A stretch of 64,000 bases of DNA from Novosphingobium sp. PhB165 (GTDB taxonomy: Bacteria > Pseudomonadota > Alphaproteobacteria > Sphingomonadales > Sphingomonadaceae): assembly GCF_004341845.1 (NCBI RefSeq), contig NZ_SLVB01000001.1, positions 558,001 through 622,000 on the forward strand, read 5' to 3'. How positions within the stretch are numbered: position 1 is the stretch's first letter; each line of letters begins with the position of its first letter. Of this stretch, positions 26,257 to 38,658 are shown one piece after another. Position numbers and translations under genes: made by a program. The notes under the pieces are model-generated. The model saw nothing but the letters and a program-made list of their open reading frames with translations, did no database searches and had not been told where the DNA came from.

Positions 26257-27795
26257 TCAGTGACTGCTGCAGCCGCTATAGACGGTCTGCGCTACAGGCC
26301 CCCGATGATCTTCGATTGCGAATGCCCGGGCGGTCCGGCAGTTGTGCAGGTAAGCGGAGACCTGACGGACATTGGCCTGATTTAGCGGCCAGGCGAGCAG
26401 GTCTTCTTGAACCACTACGGTCTCGGGACGGGCCGCGAGCAGATCGTGCACGAGCGCCACTTCATCGGTGCCGCTCGCTCCGGCCTCGGCGCCATCGTAG
26501 AGGTGGCGGGGAAAGGCGAGCGGGTCCGGTGGCGCAGCGCCGATACGGGCGTAAAGGAAACTCGGGCTACCCCAGACAAGCAGGCGACGAGACGGTGTGA
26601 CCGCGTGCACATAGGCTTCGAACGCCTGCATGTCCAAGCGGGCCCTAGCCCGTGCGGGCAGGTCCAGGACGCCCGAATAGAACAAGTTCACTGCCACCAG
26701 CGCTGCAAGTCCGATGACTGCAATGCGACCCGGGCGATCGAAGAATCCGGCGCTCAACACGCAAAGTGGTGCCAGTAGCGGCAGCGCATAATGCAAATAG
26801 ATGTTCGGAAAGGCCGCCACGGCGAGGAAAGCGACCGCGAACCACATAGCGTGGAACGCAATGAGCAGTCTTGTCGTCCGTGTTCTCGGTAAGGTGCTCA
26901 AGGTCAGTGCCGCGAAAGCGATCGGGAAACCCAGTAGGCCGATCATCGCAGCCAGTCGTTGTATCCGTTCGCCGGACGTGTCGTAGGCGCGGGTAAAATT
27001 TGAGGTGACCAGGGCGTGCCAGAGCGCATCGAAATGGCCGGCTTGCCAGTACCAGAGCGCTGTGAGCAAAATCGGAAGTGCACCGCAGAGCGCCAGCGAT
27101 GCGACTTGAGCGACGAAGCGCAGTGGTTTTGTGCGCCCTTTAGTCGCCAGCAGCGTAGCGCAGAACAAGCCGAAGAAAAAGCTTTCGAAAGCAGCAGATT
27201 GCTTGGTGGCGATCGCTAGTCCGCCGCAGATCATCCCGGCAATGAGTCTCTTATCGATCCGGCCTGCGCGCAGCAGGTCGATGCGTGTGGCGATGGCCCA
27301 TGCCGCCGCGATCATTAAGGTGTTGTAGAAAACTTGTGCCTGCCCGGTCGCGCCTTCGAAGCGATTTAGCATCGCGAGGTAGCCGATAGCCGCCATGAGT
27401 GCGCCGCGCGGAGAGGTCCACAGTTCGGCGATTCTGGTGATGCCGAAAGCTCCGGCAGCCGCGAACAGCGTCGCAGCCAATTGCCAGGCAAGCGGCCCCC
27501 GCGAAATCAGCGCCACGGCTGCGTAGATCAGGTAAAGCACGGGGCCTTTCCGATCCCAGATGTCGACATAGAGCGTCGCGCCGTCGAGCATGCGTTGGCC
27601 GACAAGCGCGTAAAACTGGTCGTCGACATCGTAGTTCCATTCGCCGAACACCGGAAAACGAAACAGCGCCGCAACCGTCAACAGCAGCAGGAATTGCGCA
27701 AGGTATCCCGTCGGCAGGGCTATGCCGGCGTGGAGGAGCGATGGGGCGGCGTCAGTTGATCGCTGTGCCTTCATCGCCGTCGTTTCAGCATTCAT
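26257..27795 (-). CDS. GT39/ArnT-like membrane glycosyltransferase
   Basis: 512 residues with about ten membrane spans. The first large loop reads NYDVDDQFYALVGQRMLDGATLYVDIWDRKGPVLYL: the D-D pair and the D-x-K-GP segment are the pattern seen in lipid-linked GT-C (GT39/DUF2029-like) enzymes, where the first acidic pair is catalytic. It probably transfers a sugar from a polyprenyl carrier to an envelope acceptor; the acceptor is unknown. The C-terminal 120 residues are a soluble domain (LLVWGSPSFLYARIGAAPPDP). It is not part of a recognisable polysaccharide cluster. Confidence 0.78.
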   Translation of the reverse strand: MNAETTAMKAQRSTDAAPSLLHAGIALPTGYLAQFLLLLTVAALFRFPVFGEWNYDVDDQFYALVGQRMLDGATLYVDIWDRKGPVLYLIYAAVALISRGPLAWQLAATLFAAAGAFGITRIAELWTSPRGALMAAIGYLAMLNRFEGATGQAQVFYNTLMIAAAWAIATRIDLLRAGRIDKRLIAGMICGGLAIATKQSAAFESFFFGLFCATLLATKGRTKPLRFVAQVASLALCGALPILLTALWYWQAGHFDALWHALVTSNFTRAYDTSGERIQRLAAMIGLLGFPIAFAALTLSTLPRTRTTRLLIAFHAMWFAVAFLAVAAFPNIYLHYALPLLAPLCVLSAGFFDRPGRIAVIGLAALVAVNLFYSGVLDLPARARARLDMQAFEAYVHAVTPSRRLLVWGSPSFLYARIGAAPPDPLAFPRHLYDGAEAGASGTDEVALVHDLLAARPETVVVQEDLLAWPLNQANVRQVSAYLHNCRTARAFAIEDHRGPVAQTVYSGCSSH

Positions 27796-27887
27796 GAACG
27801 AAAACCCCCGCGCTGCTGGCGGGGATCATAGTCAAGAAAGCGTTACCAAAGCCCAAAGGTGCTTCAAAAGCGCGAGCCCTGAAAGCG

Positions 27888-27920
27888 AAGGGCGCCCCCG
27901 GTTTCCCGGAGACGCCCCTT
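27888..27920 (-). terminator. Terminator of the atp operon
   Basis: On the minus strand AAGGGGCGTCTCCGGG pairs through a short AAA loop with CCGGGGGCGCCCTT; one or two internal mismatches. It lies 35 bp past the atpC stop. Confidence 0.65.
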
Positions 27921-27954
27921 GAATCGCAGAGTTTGTTGAGCCTGGTGTCGACGA

Positions 27955-28212
27955 TCAGCCCTCGACGTGCTCTGCGAGCACGGTCAGGCCCTTTTCGCCC
28001 ACTTCGGCGAAACCGCCGGTGATGCGGATCTCTTCCGGCATGGCGCCTTCGGCCCGATAGACCTTGAGGGCGCCGTCAGCGACGGTCGACATGAAGGGCG
28101 CGTGGCCCTCCAGCACGCCGAACTCGCCTTCGGTGCCGGGGACGACCACCATGTGGACGTCTTCCGAGCGGACGAGCTTGGCCGGCGTGACGAGTTCGAA
28201 GTGCAGAGCCAT
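27955..28212 (-). CDS. atpC: ATP synthase epsilon subunit, short form
   Basis: 85 residues. The N-terminal beta-sandwich is complete: [44 protein letters not shown] and the [19 protein letters not shown] strand. The C-terminal two-helix domain, which in most bacteria (about 130-140 residues) regulates ATP hydrolysis, is absent. The protein ends where that domain would begin, with no in-frame remnant downstream. As the last gene of atpHAGDC, it sits in the central stalk of F1 with gamma. Another inhibitor (such as the alphaproteobacterial zeta subunit) may take over hydrolysis control; that is inference. Confidence 0.93.
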   Translation of the reverse strand: MALHFELVTPAKLVRSEDVHMVVVPGTEGEFGVLEGHAPFMSTVADGALKVYRAEGAMPEEIRITGGFAEVGEKGLTVLAEHVEG

Positions 28213-28218
28213 GATCGA

Positions 28219-29700
<1,482 letters not shown>

Positions 29701-30573
29701 TTACAGCGCTTCCGCGCCAGCAATGATTTCGATGAGTTCGGTGGTGATCGCGGCCTGACGGCTGCGGTTGTACTGGATCGTCAGCTTCTGGATCAGGTCG
29801 CCGGCGTTGCGCGTGGCGTTGTCCATGGCGGTCATCGACGCGCCCTGTTCGGAAGCGGCGTTCTCCAGCAGCGCACCGAAGATCTGCGTGCGCAGGTAGC
29901 GCGGCAGCAGCGCGGCGAGGATTTCTTCCTCTTCCGGCTCGTATTCGGTCACGGCATCACCGGCCACGACCGCCTTGGGGGCGGGCACCGGGATGATCTG
30001 CTGGTCGGTCGGCTCCTGCAGAAGCGCCGAGCGGAACTTCGAGTAGAACAGGTGTGCGACGTCGAACTTGCCGGCCTCGTACATGGCGACCAGTTCGTCG
30101 GCGATGCGCTCGGCTTCGTTGAAGCCGGGGTCGCGCACGTCGGTGGTGTCGAACATGTGCGCGATCTGCTTGGGGAATTCGCGACGCAGCGGCGCGCGAC
30201 CCTTGCGACCGACGAGGTAGAACAGGACGGTCTTGCCCTGTGCTTCCAGCTCACGCGCCTTGACGCGTGCGGCCTTGACGATATTCGAGTTGAACGCGCC
30301 GCACAGACCCTTGTCCGAGTTCGCGACGACGAGCAGGTGCACCTTGTCGCTGCCGGTGCCGGCGAGCAGCTTGGGGCTGTTCTCGCTGACCGTGATCTTG
30401 CTGGCGAGCGATCCCATCACCTCGGCGAGACGCGCGGCGTAGGGACGCGCGGACTCCGCGGCGGCCTGCGCCTTGCGCAGCTTGGCCGCGGCGACCATCT
30501 GCTTGGCCTTGGTGATCTTCTGGGTCGACTTGACCGAGTTGATGCGGCCTTTGAGTTCCTTGAGCGAAGCCAC
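29701..30573 (-). CDS. atpG: ATP synthase F1 gamma subunit
   Basis: 290 residues, the rotating central shaft of F1. The N-terminal helix [25 protein letters not shown] and the C-terminal helix ([35 protein letters not shown]), which form the coiled coil, are clear. The Rossmann-like middle contains [13 protein letters not shown]. It lies between atpA and atpD in the usual order. Confidence 0.98.
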   Translation of the reverse strand: MASLKELKGRINSVKSTQKITKAKQMVAAAKLRKAQAAAESARPYAARLAEVMGSLASKITVSENSPKLLAGTGSDKVHLLVVANSDKGLCGAFNSNIVKAARVKARELEAQGKTVLFYLVGRKGRAPLRREFPKQIAHMFDTTDVRDPGFNEAERIADELVAMYEAGKFDVAHLFYSKFRSALLQEPTDQQIIPVPAPKAVVAGDAVTEYEPEEEEILAALLPRYLRTQIFGALLENAASEQGASMTAMDNATRNAGDLIQKLTIQYNRSRQAAITTELIEIIAGAEAL

Positions 30574-30638
30574 TCGTTTCTCTCCGTTTTCCGCCCCGGC
30601 CGCCGCGATGGCAGCCGGAACGGAGGATCAGGTCAATC

Positions 30639-32736
<2,098 letters not shown>

Positions 32737-32962
32737 GCGTGTCCTATCCTTACATCGGGTGGGCTGAGGCACTTGGGTACACGAATATAACGTGCCCCCC
32801 GGCCCGCAGACGGGGCGCGCATAGCGACGATAGTGTTACTATGCAAGGCGCGGGAGGGCGCTTGGGGACAATGCCTAAAAAAGCGGTTTGAAAGCAAGGC
32901 ACGGGAAGCGCCGTTGGTTTCAGTGCTGCAGAAGTTCCGGTGAAGCGAGACCGGAGTTTTTC

Positions 32963-33442
32963 ATGACCTATCGAATCGTTGGCCTGCGAACGGCCCCGTT
33001 TACCCACTATTTCTCCATGAACGACCGGGAACTCATTGATTCCGGAGCGCGGCGTCTCATTGCGGACAGCGATTCCGGCTATCCGTGCCGCGTCAGTTTG
33101 CGGGATGCCGAGGCGGGCGAGCGCGTCCTGCTCGTGAATTTCGTGAGCCACGAAGTCGCCAATCCTTACCGCACCGCGCATGCGATATATATTCGGGAAG
33201 GTGCGAGCGAGGCCGAACCCTTCGTCGATCGGCTCCCGCCGGTGTTCGAGGGAAGGACGATGTCGCTGCGTGGTTTCGATCGCGATGGAATGATGGTTCA
33301 CGCACTTCTTGCCGCACCCGGCACGGTGGAGGCGGGCATAAGTTCGCTGTTCTCCGATCCGGAGGTCGCTTGCATCCACGCGCACAATGCTGCCCATGGC
33401 TGCTTCGCCGCGCGGATCGAACGCGAGGGAGACGGACTGTGA
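32963..33442 (+). CDS. DUF1203 family protein
   Basis: 159 residues. DUF1203 features are MTYRIVGL at the start, the CRVSLRDAEAGERVLLVNFV segment, YRTAHAIYIREGA and a C-terminal VACIHAHNAAHGCFAARIER. The last of these has a Cys-x-His-x-His and H-G-C arrangement that could bind metal. Function is unknown. ATG 32963 follows GGAGTTTTTC. Its stop overlaps the GTG start of ada (GTGA), so the two are translationally coupled, which suggests co-expression with the alkylation response but not a role in it. Confidence 0.85.
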   Translation: MTYRIVGLRTAPFTHYFSMNDRELIDSGARRLIADSDSGYPCRVSLRDAEAGERVLLVNFVSHEVANPYRTAHAIYIREGASEAEPFVDRLPPVFEGRTMSLRGFDRDGMMVHALLAAPGTVEAGISSLFSDPEVACIHAHNAAHGCFAARIEREGDGL

Positions 33443-34491
33443 CACATACTGTTGCCAAACCAGACGACGAGCGTGCCTGGCAGGCTGTGCTGGCGCGGGA
33501 TCGGAAATTCGACGGGCGCTTCGTTACCGGCGTCCTTTCCACCGGCATCTATTGCCGCCCCTCGTGTTCCGCGCGCCATCCCCGGCGCGAGAACGTCCGC
33601 TTCTTCGCCGAACCGGCCGAGGCCGAGCGTGCGGGGCTGAGGGCTTGCCTGCGGTGCCGCCCGAACGACGTGTCGCGCGACGAGGAGGCAGTCACCCGCG
33701 CACTGGCGATGTTGGACGAGGTAGGCGATACCGCGCCGGGGCTGGCCGAACTGGCCGAGACGGTGGGCTACAGCCCCACGCATTTCCAGCGCGTGTTCAA
33801 GCGCGCGGTCGGGCTCTCACCCGCCGAATATGGCCGCGCGCGGCGGTTCGAACGGGCAGGTGAGGCGCTCAGCGGCGGTGCGAGCGTGACCGAGGCTATC
33901 CATGAGGCCGGTTTCAGTGCGCCTTCACGCTTTTATGAAAGCAGCGCCGAGCGTCTGGGTATGGCACCTTCGGCATGGCGGGATGGCGGCGGCGGCGTGC
34001 GGATCCACTGGGCAGTCGTTGCCACGACGCTGGGACGGATGCTGGTCGCCGCGACCGACCGGGGCGTCTGCCGTCTGTCGTTCGACGAAGACCGCGAGGA
34101 TCTGGCCGCGCGCTTTCCCAAGGCGGAACTGATCGAGGGCGGCGAGGATTTCGCGCGGCTGCTTGAGGATGTCGTCGCCGCAGTCGAGCAGCCCGAGCAT
34201 TCGCAGCGGATCCCGCTAGACGTGCAGGGCACGGCCTTCCAGCAGACAGTCTGGCGCGAATTGCAGCGCATTCCGGCGGGAGAAACGCGGACTTACGCGC
34301 AGATCGCCGCCGCAGTGGGCAAACCCGGCGCGGTACGGGCGGCGGGCTCGGCCAATGGCGCCAACAATGTCGCCGTGCTGATCCCCTGCCACCGCGTGAT
34401 CCGCTCCGACGGCGCGATTGGCGGCTATGCCTATGGCGAGGCGATCAAGCGCGAGCTGCTCCGGCGCGAGAACGCTCAGACGAAACTGTAG
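33439..34491 (+). CDS. ada: Ada bifunctional DNA repair methyltransferase and transcriptional regulator
   Basis: 350 residues with the full three-domain Ada order. The N-terminal zinc domain has cysteines 39, 43, 70 and 73 (GIYCRPSC ... RACLRC), one of which accepts methyl from phosphotriesters. Then comes an AraC-type helix-turn-helix (LAELAETVGYSPTHFQRVFKRAVGLSPAEY), and the C-terminal O6-methylguanine methyltransferase has the acceptor Cys317 in VLIPCHRVI and the NGANN loop. Methylated Ada normally activates its own operon. GTG start overlaps the DUF1203 stop. The 3' end overlaps convergent priA by 16 bp. Confidence 0.95.
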   Translation: MTHTVAKPDDERAWQAVLARDRKFDGRFVTGVLSTGIYCRPSCSARHPRRENVRFFAEPAEAERAGLRACLRCRPNDVSRDEEAVTRALAMLDEVGDTAPGLAELAETVGYSPTHFQRVFKRAVGLSPAEYGRARRFERAGEALSGGASVTEAIHEAGFSAPSRFYESSAERLGMAPSAWRDGGGGVRIHWAVVATTLGRMLVAATDRGVCRLSFDEDREDLAARFPKAELIEGGEDFARLLEDVVAAVEQPEHSQRIPLDVQGTAFQQTVWRELQRIPAGETRTYAQIAAAVGKPGAVRAAGSANGANNVAVLIPCHRVIRSDGAIGGYAYGEAIKRELLRRENAQTKL

Positions 34492-36641
34492 GGGTCGATA
34501 TCGATATTCACGCGCACGCCGCGCGGGAATTGCAGCGGCTCCAGCCATTCGCGCAGCATCTTCTGCAATTCGGCGGAGCGGCGGGCGTTGATGAGCAGGC
34601 GGAAGCGGTGGCGTCCGCGCAGCAGCGAGAGCGGCGCCGGAGCAGGGCCCAGCACCAGCATGTCGGGATGGTTGGGCGCGGTGCCGCCGATCGCGCGAGC
34701 GGCGGCTTTCGCTTCGGCCTGATCCTCGGACGATACGATGATTGCTGCCCATCGGCCGAAGGGCGGGGCATTGGCGTCGCGCCGGGCCTCGATCTCGGCA
34801 CTATAGAAAGCATCGCGATCCCCGGCGGCGAGGGCGGCGATCACGGCGGCCTCGGGATGCCGCGTCTGGATCAGCACTTCGCCTGGCTTTTCGCCGCGAC
34901 CGGCACGCCCGGCGACCTGCGCGACTTGCTGGTACGTGCGCTCGGCCGCCCGCAAATCGCCGCCTTCCAGCCCGAGATCGGCATCGACCACCCCGACCAA
35001 TGTCAGTTCGGGGAAATGGTAGCCCTTGGTGACGAGCTGGGTGCCGACGATCACGTCGATTGCCTTGTTCTCCGCCTTGGCGACGAATTCGTTCATCGCC
35101 TCTGCCGTGTTCATCGTGTCCGACGTCACCAGCGCCACGCGCGCTTCGGGCAGGATTTCCGCCACTTCGTCGGCAATCCGCTCGACGCCGGGGCCACAGG
35201 CGACGAGGCAGTCACCCGTTCCGCATTCGGGGCAGGCGTCCGGTACCGGCACTTCGTGGCCGCAGTGGTGGCAGGCAAGCCGCTTGGAAAACCGGTGCTC
35301 CACCAGCCATGCCGTGCAGTTCGGGCATTGGAATCGATAGCCGCAATGGCGGCATAGCGTCAGCGGCGCATAGCCCCGGCGGTTGAGAAACAGCAGCGAT
35401 TGTTCACCGCGCGCGAGACGGGCCTTCATCTCCTCGACAAGCCGGGGAGCCAGCCATTTGCCGCGCTCGGGCGCTTCCTTGCGCAAGTCGAGGATCTGGA
35501 TATCGGGCAATTGCGCGCCGCCGAAGCGGGCGGGCAGGTCGATCTTGCGATAGACCCCGGCTTCGGCCAGCTGCATCGATTCCAGCGCCGGAGTGGCACT
35601 GGCGAGAATGACCGGAAACGCCTCGAACTTGGCGCGCATCACCGCCACATCGCGGGCGTTGTAGCGCACGCCGTCGTCCTGCTTGAACGAGATTTCGTGC
35701 GCCTCGTCGACCACGACAAGGCCCAGATTCGCGTAAGGCAGGAACAGCGCCGAGCGGGCACCTACAATGACCTGAGCGTTACCTAGAACGATCGAACGCC
35801 ACGCGCGGCGCCGCTCGCTGGACTTGAGCGAGGAGTGCCAGAGGATCGGCGGCACACCGAAGCGATGCTCGAACCGGCGGAGGAAATTTTCGGTGAGCGC
35901 GATCTCGGGCAGCAGCACCAAGACCTGCCTGCCGAGCCGCAGCGCTTCGGCCACGGCTTCGAAATAGGTCTCGGTCTTGCCCGATCCGGTAACGCCGTCG
36001 AGCAGGAAGGGCGCGAACTTGTCCCCGCGCACCGCCTCGACGAAAATGTCCGCAGCGGCCTGTTGCCCTTCCGAGAGTTCGGGCACCGCGAATGCCGGAT
36101 TGGCGCGCGGATAGGGTCGGTCGAGGTCGACCACCACCGGCTCCAGCAGCCCCGCGCCGACCATGCCGCGCAGCACGCCGTCGGAAACCGAGGCCAGTTC
36201 GGCCAGTTCCTTGATCGAGGCCTGCTCCCCCTGCAACGCATCCAGTGCGGCGGCGCGCTGCGGGGTGAGGCGGGCGGGTTCCGCGCCTGTCAGCCGGTAT
36301 TCGGTGGTCGTCCCGCCGCCGCGCAGCGCGGCCATCGAGCCCAGCGCCATGCGGGCCACCGAAGACAACGAGGCGCAGTAGTAATCCGCCGTCCACTCGA
36401 TCAGCCGCCGCAGCCGGGTGGGGAGAGGGGGCACCGGCAGCACTTCCAGAATCGGACGTAGTTTGCTTTCAGGCACTTCCTGCGCGCTCAGGCGTTCTGC
36501 TTCCCACACGATCCCCAGCACTTGCCGGGGGCCGAGCGGCGCGATCACCACGGATCCGTATTCGACCGCCATGCCTTCGGGCACGCGATAGTCGAGCACG
36601 CCCAGCGCGGCATTGAAGACAAGGATTCGAATGCGTTTCAT
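34476..36641 (-). CDS. priA: Primosomal protein N' (replication restart helicase PriA)
   Basis: 721 residues from ATG 36641 (MKRIRILVFNAALG); a longer upstream frame is antisense to the next gene and not believed. It is a 3'-5' superfamily 2 helicase that reloads replisomes at stalled forks. The N-terminal DNA-binding domain is followed by the P-loop LDGVTGSGKTETY, DEAH box VVVDEAHE, SATPALES and the zinc-binding cysteine cluster between the helicase lobes (CRHCGYRFQCPNC ... CHHCG ... CPECG, eight cysteines). QVAGRAGRGEKPGEVLIQT is motif VI. Its 3' end overlaps the end of ada. Confidence 0.96.
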   Translation of the reverse strand: MKRIRILVFNAALGVLDYRVPEGMAVEYGSVVIAPLGPRQVLGIVWEAERLSAQEVPESKLRPILEVLPVPPLPTRLRRLIEWTADYYCASLSSVARMALGSMAALRGGGTTTEYRLTGAEPARLTPQRAAALDALQGEQASIKELAELASVSDGVLRGMVGAGLLEPVVVDLDRPYPRANPAFAVPELSEGQQAAADIFVEAVRGDKFAPFLLDGVTGSGKTETYFEAVAEALRLGRQVLVLLPEIALTENFLRRFEHRFGVPPILWHSSLKSSERRRAWRSIVLGNAQVIVGARSALFLPYANLGLVVVDEAHEISFKQDDGVRYNARDVAVMRAKFEAFPVILASATPALESMQLAEAGVYRKIDLPARFGGAQLPDIQILDLRKEAPERGKWLAPRLVEEMKARLARGEQSLLFLNRRGYAPLTLCRHCGYRFQCPNCTAWLVEHRFSKRLACHHCGHEVPVPDACPECGTGDCLVACGPGVERIADEVAEILPEARVALVTSDTMNTAEAMNEFVAKAENKAIDVIVGTQLVTKGYHFPELTLVGVVDADLGLEGGDLRAAERTYQQVAQVAGRAGRGEKPGEVLIQTRHPEAAVIAALAAGDRDAFYSAEIEARRDANAPPFGRWAAIIVSSEDQAEAKAAARAIGGTAPNHPDMLVLGPAPAPLSLLRGRHRFRLLINARRSAELQKMLREWLEPLQFPRGVRVNIDIDPYSFV

Positions 36642-36689
36642 CTGAAATGCATATAGGCACTCGGACAAGGGCACGTGAAGGAGATGATG

Positions 36690-37424
36690 ATGGTGAATTG
36701 GGGATCGCCTGAATCGGTCGGGCAGCAGAACGACTACAGAATGGCCCGCCGCACGATGTTGGGCGGGTTGGTGGTGGTGGGCGGCCTTGCGCTGACCGGC
36801 ATGCTTTCCGGATGCGCAACAATGGGTCTGCCCGGAAGCAGCCCCGCCGATGCCGAGCCGGTACGGCGCCTGATGCGCTATTCTTCCGAGCGGGCCTTTA
36901 CCTGGCTGGTGCAGCCCGATGGCTTCTGGACCAGCCCGGTCGCGCGCATTCCGCTGCCGGTGCTGTTCACCCGCACCGGTTCGACCAAATCGGCCGTACT
37001 GAAATCGCCGAAATTCCGCGAACAGCTTCAGCATCAGCTCAACACGATTGCCAGCCAGAGCGCCGGGGCGGCCGCCTCGGTGGTGTCGCAGACGGCGAAG
37101 GACATGGCCATTCCCAACGCCGCGGGAGTGCTGCGCGGGGGCAGGACCGAGGCCACCACGCTGCTGCGCAAGGCCGTGGGGCCGGGCGTCGTCAACGCGA
37201 TGATGCCGGGGATCGAGCGGGCCATGCAGCAGACCACCGATCCCACGCTGGGCCAGGCGATCGCCGCGCTCAAGGGCGTGACGATCACCGATGCCGCGCA
37301 TGCCCTCGCGATCGAGGCCGACAATTCGATCTGGTACGAGATCGGCTCGGCCGAAGCCGCGATCCGGCAAGATCCCGCGCAGACCAACGACGCCGTGCTG
37401 ATCGGTGCGCTGAAGGGCGGCTAA
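36690..37424 (+). CDS. DUF4197-like lipoprotein
   Basis: About 244 residues. The leader has an RR pair and hydrophobic stretch (MARRTMLGGLVVVGGLALTG) ending in the lipobox LSGC, so the protein is probably lipidated and perhaps Tat-exported. The mature part, with LMRYSSERAFTWLVQPDGFW, RIPLPVLF and ITDAAHALAIEADNS, resembles DUF4197 proteins, whose role is unknown. Several in-frame starts are packed together; ATG 36690 is 6 nt after AAGGAG, better than the GTG at 36675 or ATGs at 36684 and 36687. It is divergent from priA. Confidence 0.75.
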   Translation: MVNWGSPESVGQQNDYRMARRTMLGGLVVVGGLALTGMLSGCATMGLPGSSPADAEPVRRLMRYSSERAFTWLVQPDGFWTSPVARIPLPVLFTRTGSTKSAVLKSPKFREQLQHQLNTIASQSAGAAASVVSQTAKDMAIPNAAGVLRGGRTEATTLLRKAVGPGVVNAMMPGIERAMQQTTDPTLGQAIAALKGVTITDAAHALAIEADNSIWYEIGSAEAAIRQDPAQTNDAVLIGALKGG

Positions 37425-37524
37425 GGCGGATCGGGGCGAATTCGAACGAAAAAATCCTGCTTAGTCATTGCGATATTCCGGAAGGATTGCGCCTTTCCGG
37501 CCGCACAGACTGTTCCATCAGAAT

Positions 37525-37617
37525 CCCGTCATCCCCGCGAAGGCGGGGATCCCGCTTCTTGTGCAAGACGAGAGCTCGCCAAGAAGCGGGGCCCCCGCCT
37601 TCGCGGGGGCGACGAGG
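37525..37617. repeat. Inverted extragenic palindrome pair (REP family C)
   Basis: CCCGTCATCCCCGCGAAGGC... at 37525-37561 is matched by an inverted arm at 37580-37617. Each arm has its own hairpin (CCCCGC GAA GGCGGGG). It sits in a 443-bp gap (37425-37867) before tal. The remainder holds a short palindrome ATGACGTCAT at 37643-37652 and no recognisable gene. A second copy of this family is at 43871-43963. Confidence 0.75.
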
Positions 37618-37867
37618 CGATGAAATTCGGGCGGTGCCATCAATGACGTCATCAATATCGAGTGCTCGCATCTTGATGATGCGGTCAGTCGGCACCGAAT
37701 TCATCCGCGCGTTCAAACACCGGCTTCAAAAACCAGCGCTGGCCGGCTCCCGTTTTCGGCGGGGTGTTCAGATTGGGCGCGCTTGCCTATAGCGGGCGCC
37801 AGAATCGGCGCTGGATCCCTCGCTCGCGCCGAACTGCCGTTACGGGCCCCATCACAGGATTTGTGCC

Positions 37868-38518
37868 ATGAAGTTCTTCGTCGACACCGCCGACACCGCC
37901 GAAATCGCCGACCTTGCCGCCACCGGCCTGCTCGACGGCGTGACCACCAACCCGTCGCTGATCGCCAAGTCCGGCCGTGACTTCATCGAAGTCACCAAGG
38001 AAATCTGCGGCCTCACCCATGGTCCGGTCAGCGCCGAAGTCGTCGCTCTCGACCACGCAGGCATGATGCGCGAGGCCGAAATCCTCCGCAAGATCGCGGA
38101 CAACGTCTGCATCAAGGTTCCGCTCACCTTCGACGGCCTGAAGACCTGCAAGGCGCTCACCAGCGACGGCACCATGGTCAATGTAACGCTGTGCTTCTCG
38201 GCCAATCAGGCGCTGCTCGCTGCCAAGGCCGGCGCTTCGTTCGTCTCGCCCTTCGTTGGCCGTCACGACGACAACGGCTTCGACGGCATGGACCTGATCC
38301 GCGACATCCGCCTGATCTACGACAACTACGCCTACGAGACCGAGATCCTCGCCGCCTCGATCCGCCACCCGGTCCACGTGCTCGAATGCGCACGCATCGG
38401 CGCCGACGTTGCGACGATGCCGCCGGCGGTCATCAAGAACCTCGTCAAGCATGTCCTCACCGACAAGGGCATCGAAGGCTTCATGGCGGACTGGGCCAAG
38501 ACCGGCCAGTCGCTCTGA
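37868..38518 (+). CDS. tal: Transaldolase (short, fructose-6-phosphate aldolase-like subfamily)
   Basis: 216 residues, the compact transaldolase/FSA form. It is a pentose phosphate pathway enzyme transferring dihydroxyacetone between sugar phosphates through a Schiff-base lysine, Lys83 in [55 protein letters not shown] and [11 protein letters not shown] are diagnostic. Sequence alone does not separate transaldolase from fructose-6-phosphate aldolase, but proteobacterial members of this subgroup are generally called transaldolase. A strong terminator pair follows. Confidence 0.92.
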   Translation: MKFFVDTADTAEIADLAATGLLDGVTTNPSLIAKSGRDFIEVTKEICGLTHGPVSAEVVALDHAGMMREAEILRKIADNVCIKVPLTFDGLKTCKALTSDGTMVNVTLCFSANQALLAAKAGASFVSPFVGRHDDNGFDGMDLIRDIRLIYDNYAYETEILAASIRHPVHVLECARIGADVATMPPAVIKNLVKHVLTDKGIEGFMADWAKTGQSL

Positions 38519-38539
38519 TAGCCGCGCTCTTAAAATAAG

Positions 38540-38610
38540 CCCACCTTCGGGTGGGCCGGCGCAAGGCCAGCAAATTCAACGCCGGAGGTGCATCGCGCCT
38601 CCGGCGTTTT
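38540..38610 (+). terminator. Two consecutive hairpins after tal
   Basis: CCCACC TTCG GGTGGG at 38540-38555, then ACGCCGGAGG at 38579-38588 pairing with CCTCCGGCGT at 38598-38607 followed by TTT. The second is a classic rho-independent terminator. Confidence 0.75.
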
Positions 38611-38658
38611 GCATAGCGGCGGCTTGCACAGGCGCGGCTATGACGCCATTGAGCGGTC

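Noticed and set aside
36642..37370. Extension of priA upstream of MKRIRILVF
   Set aside because: Antisense to the DUF4197-like lipoprotein gene and unlike any PriA N-terminus.
37643..37652. Palindrome ATGACGTCAT upstream of tal as an operator
   Set aside because: Ten bases only, more than 200 bp from the gene and without further symmetry; chance is sufficient explanation.
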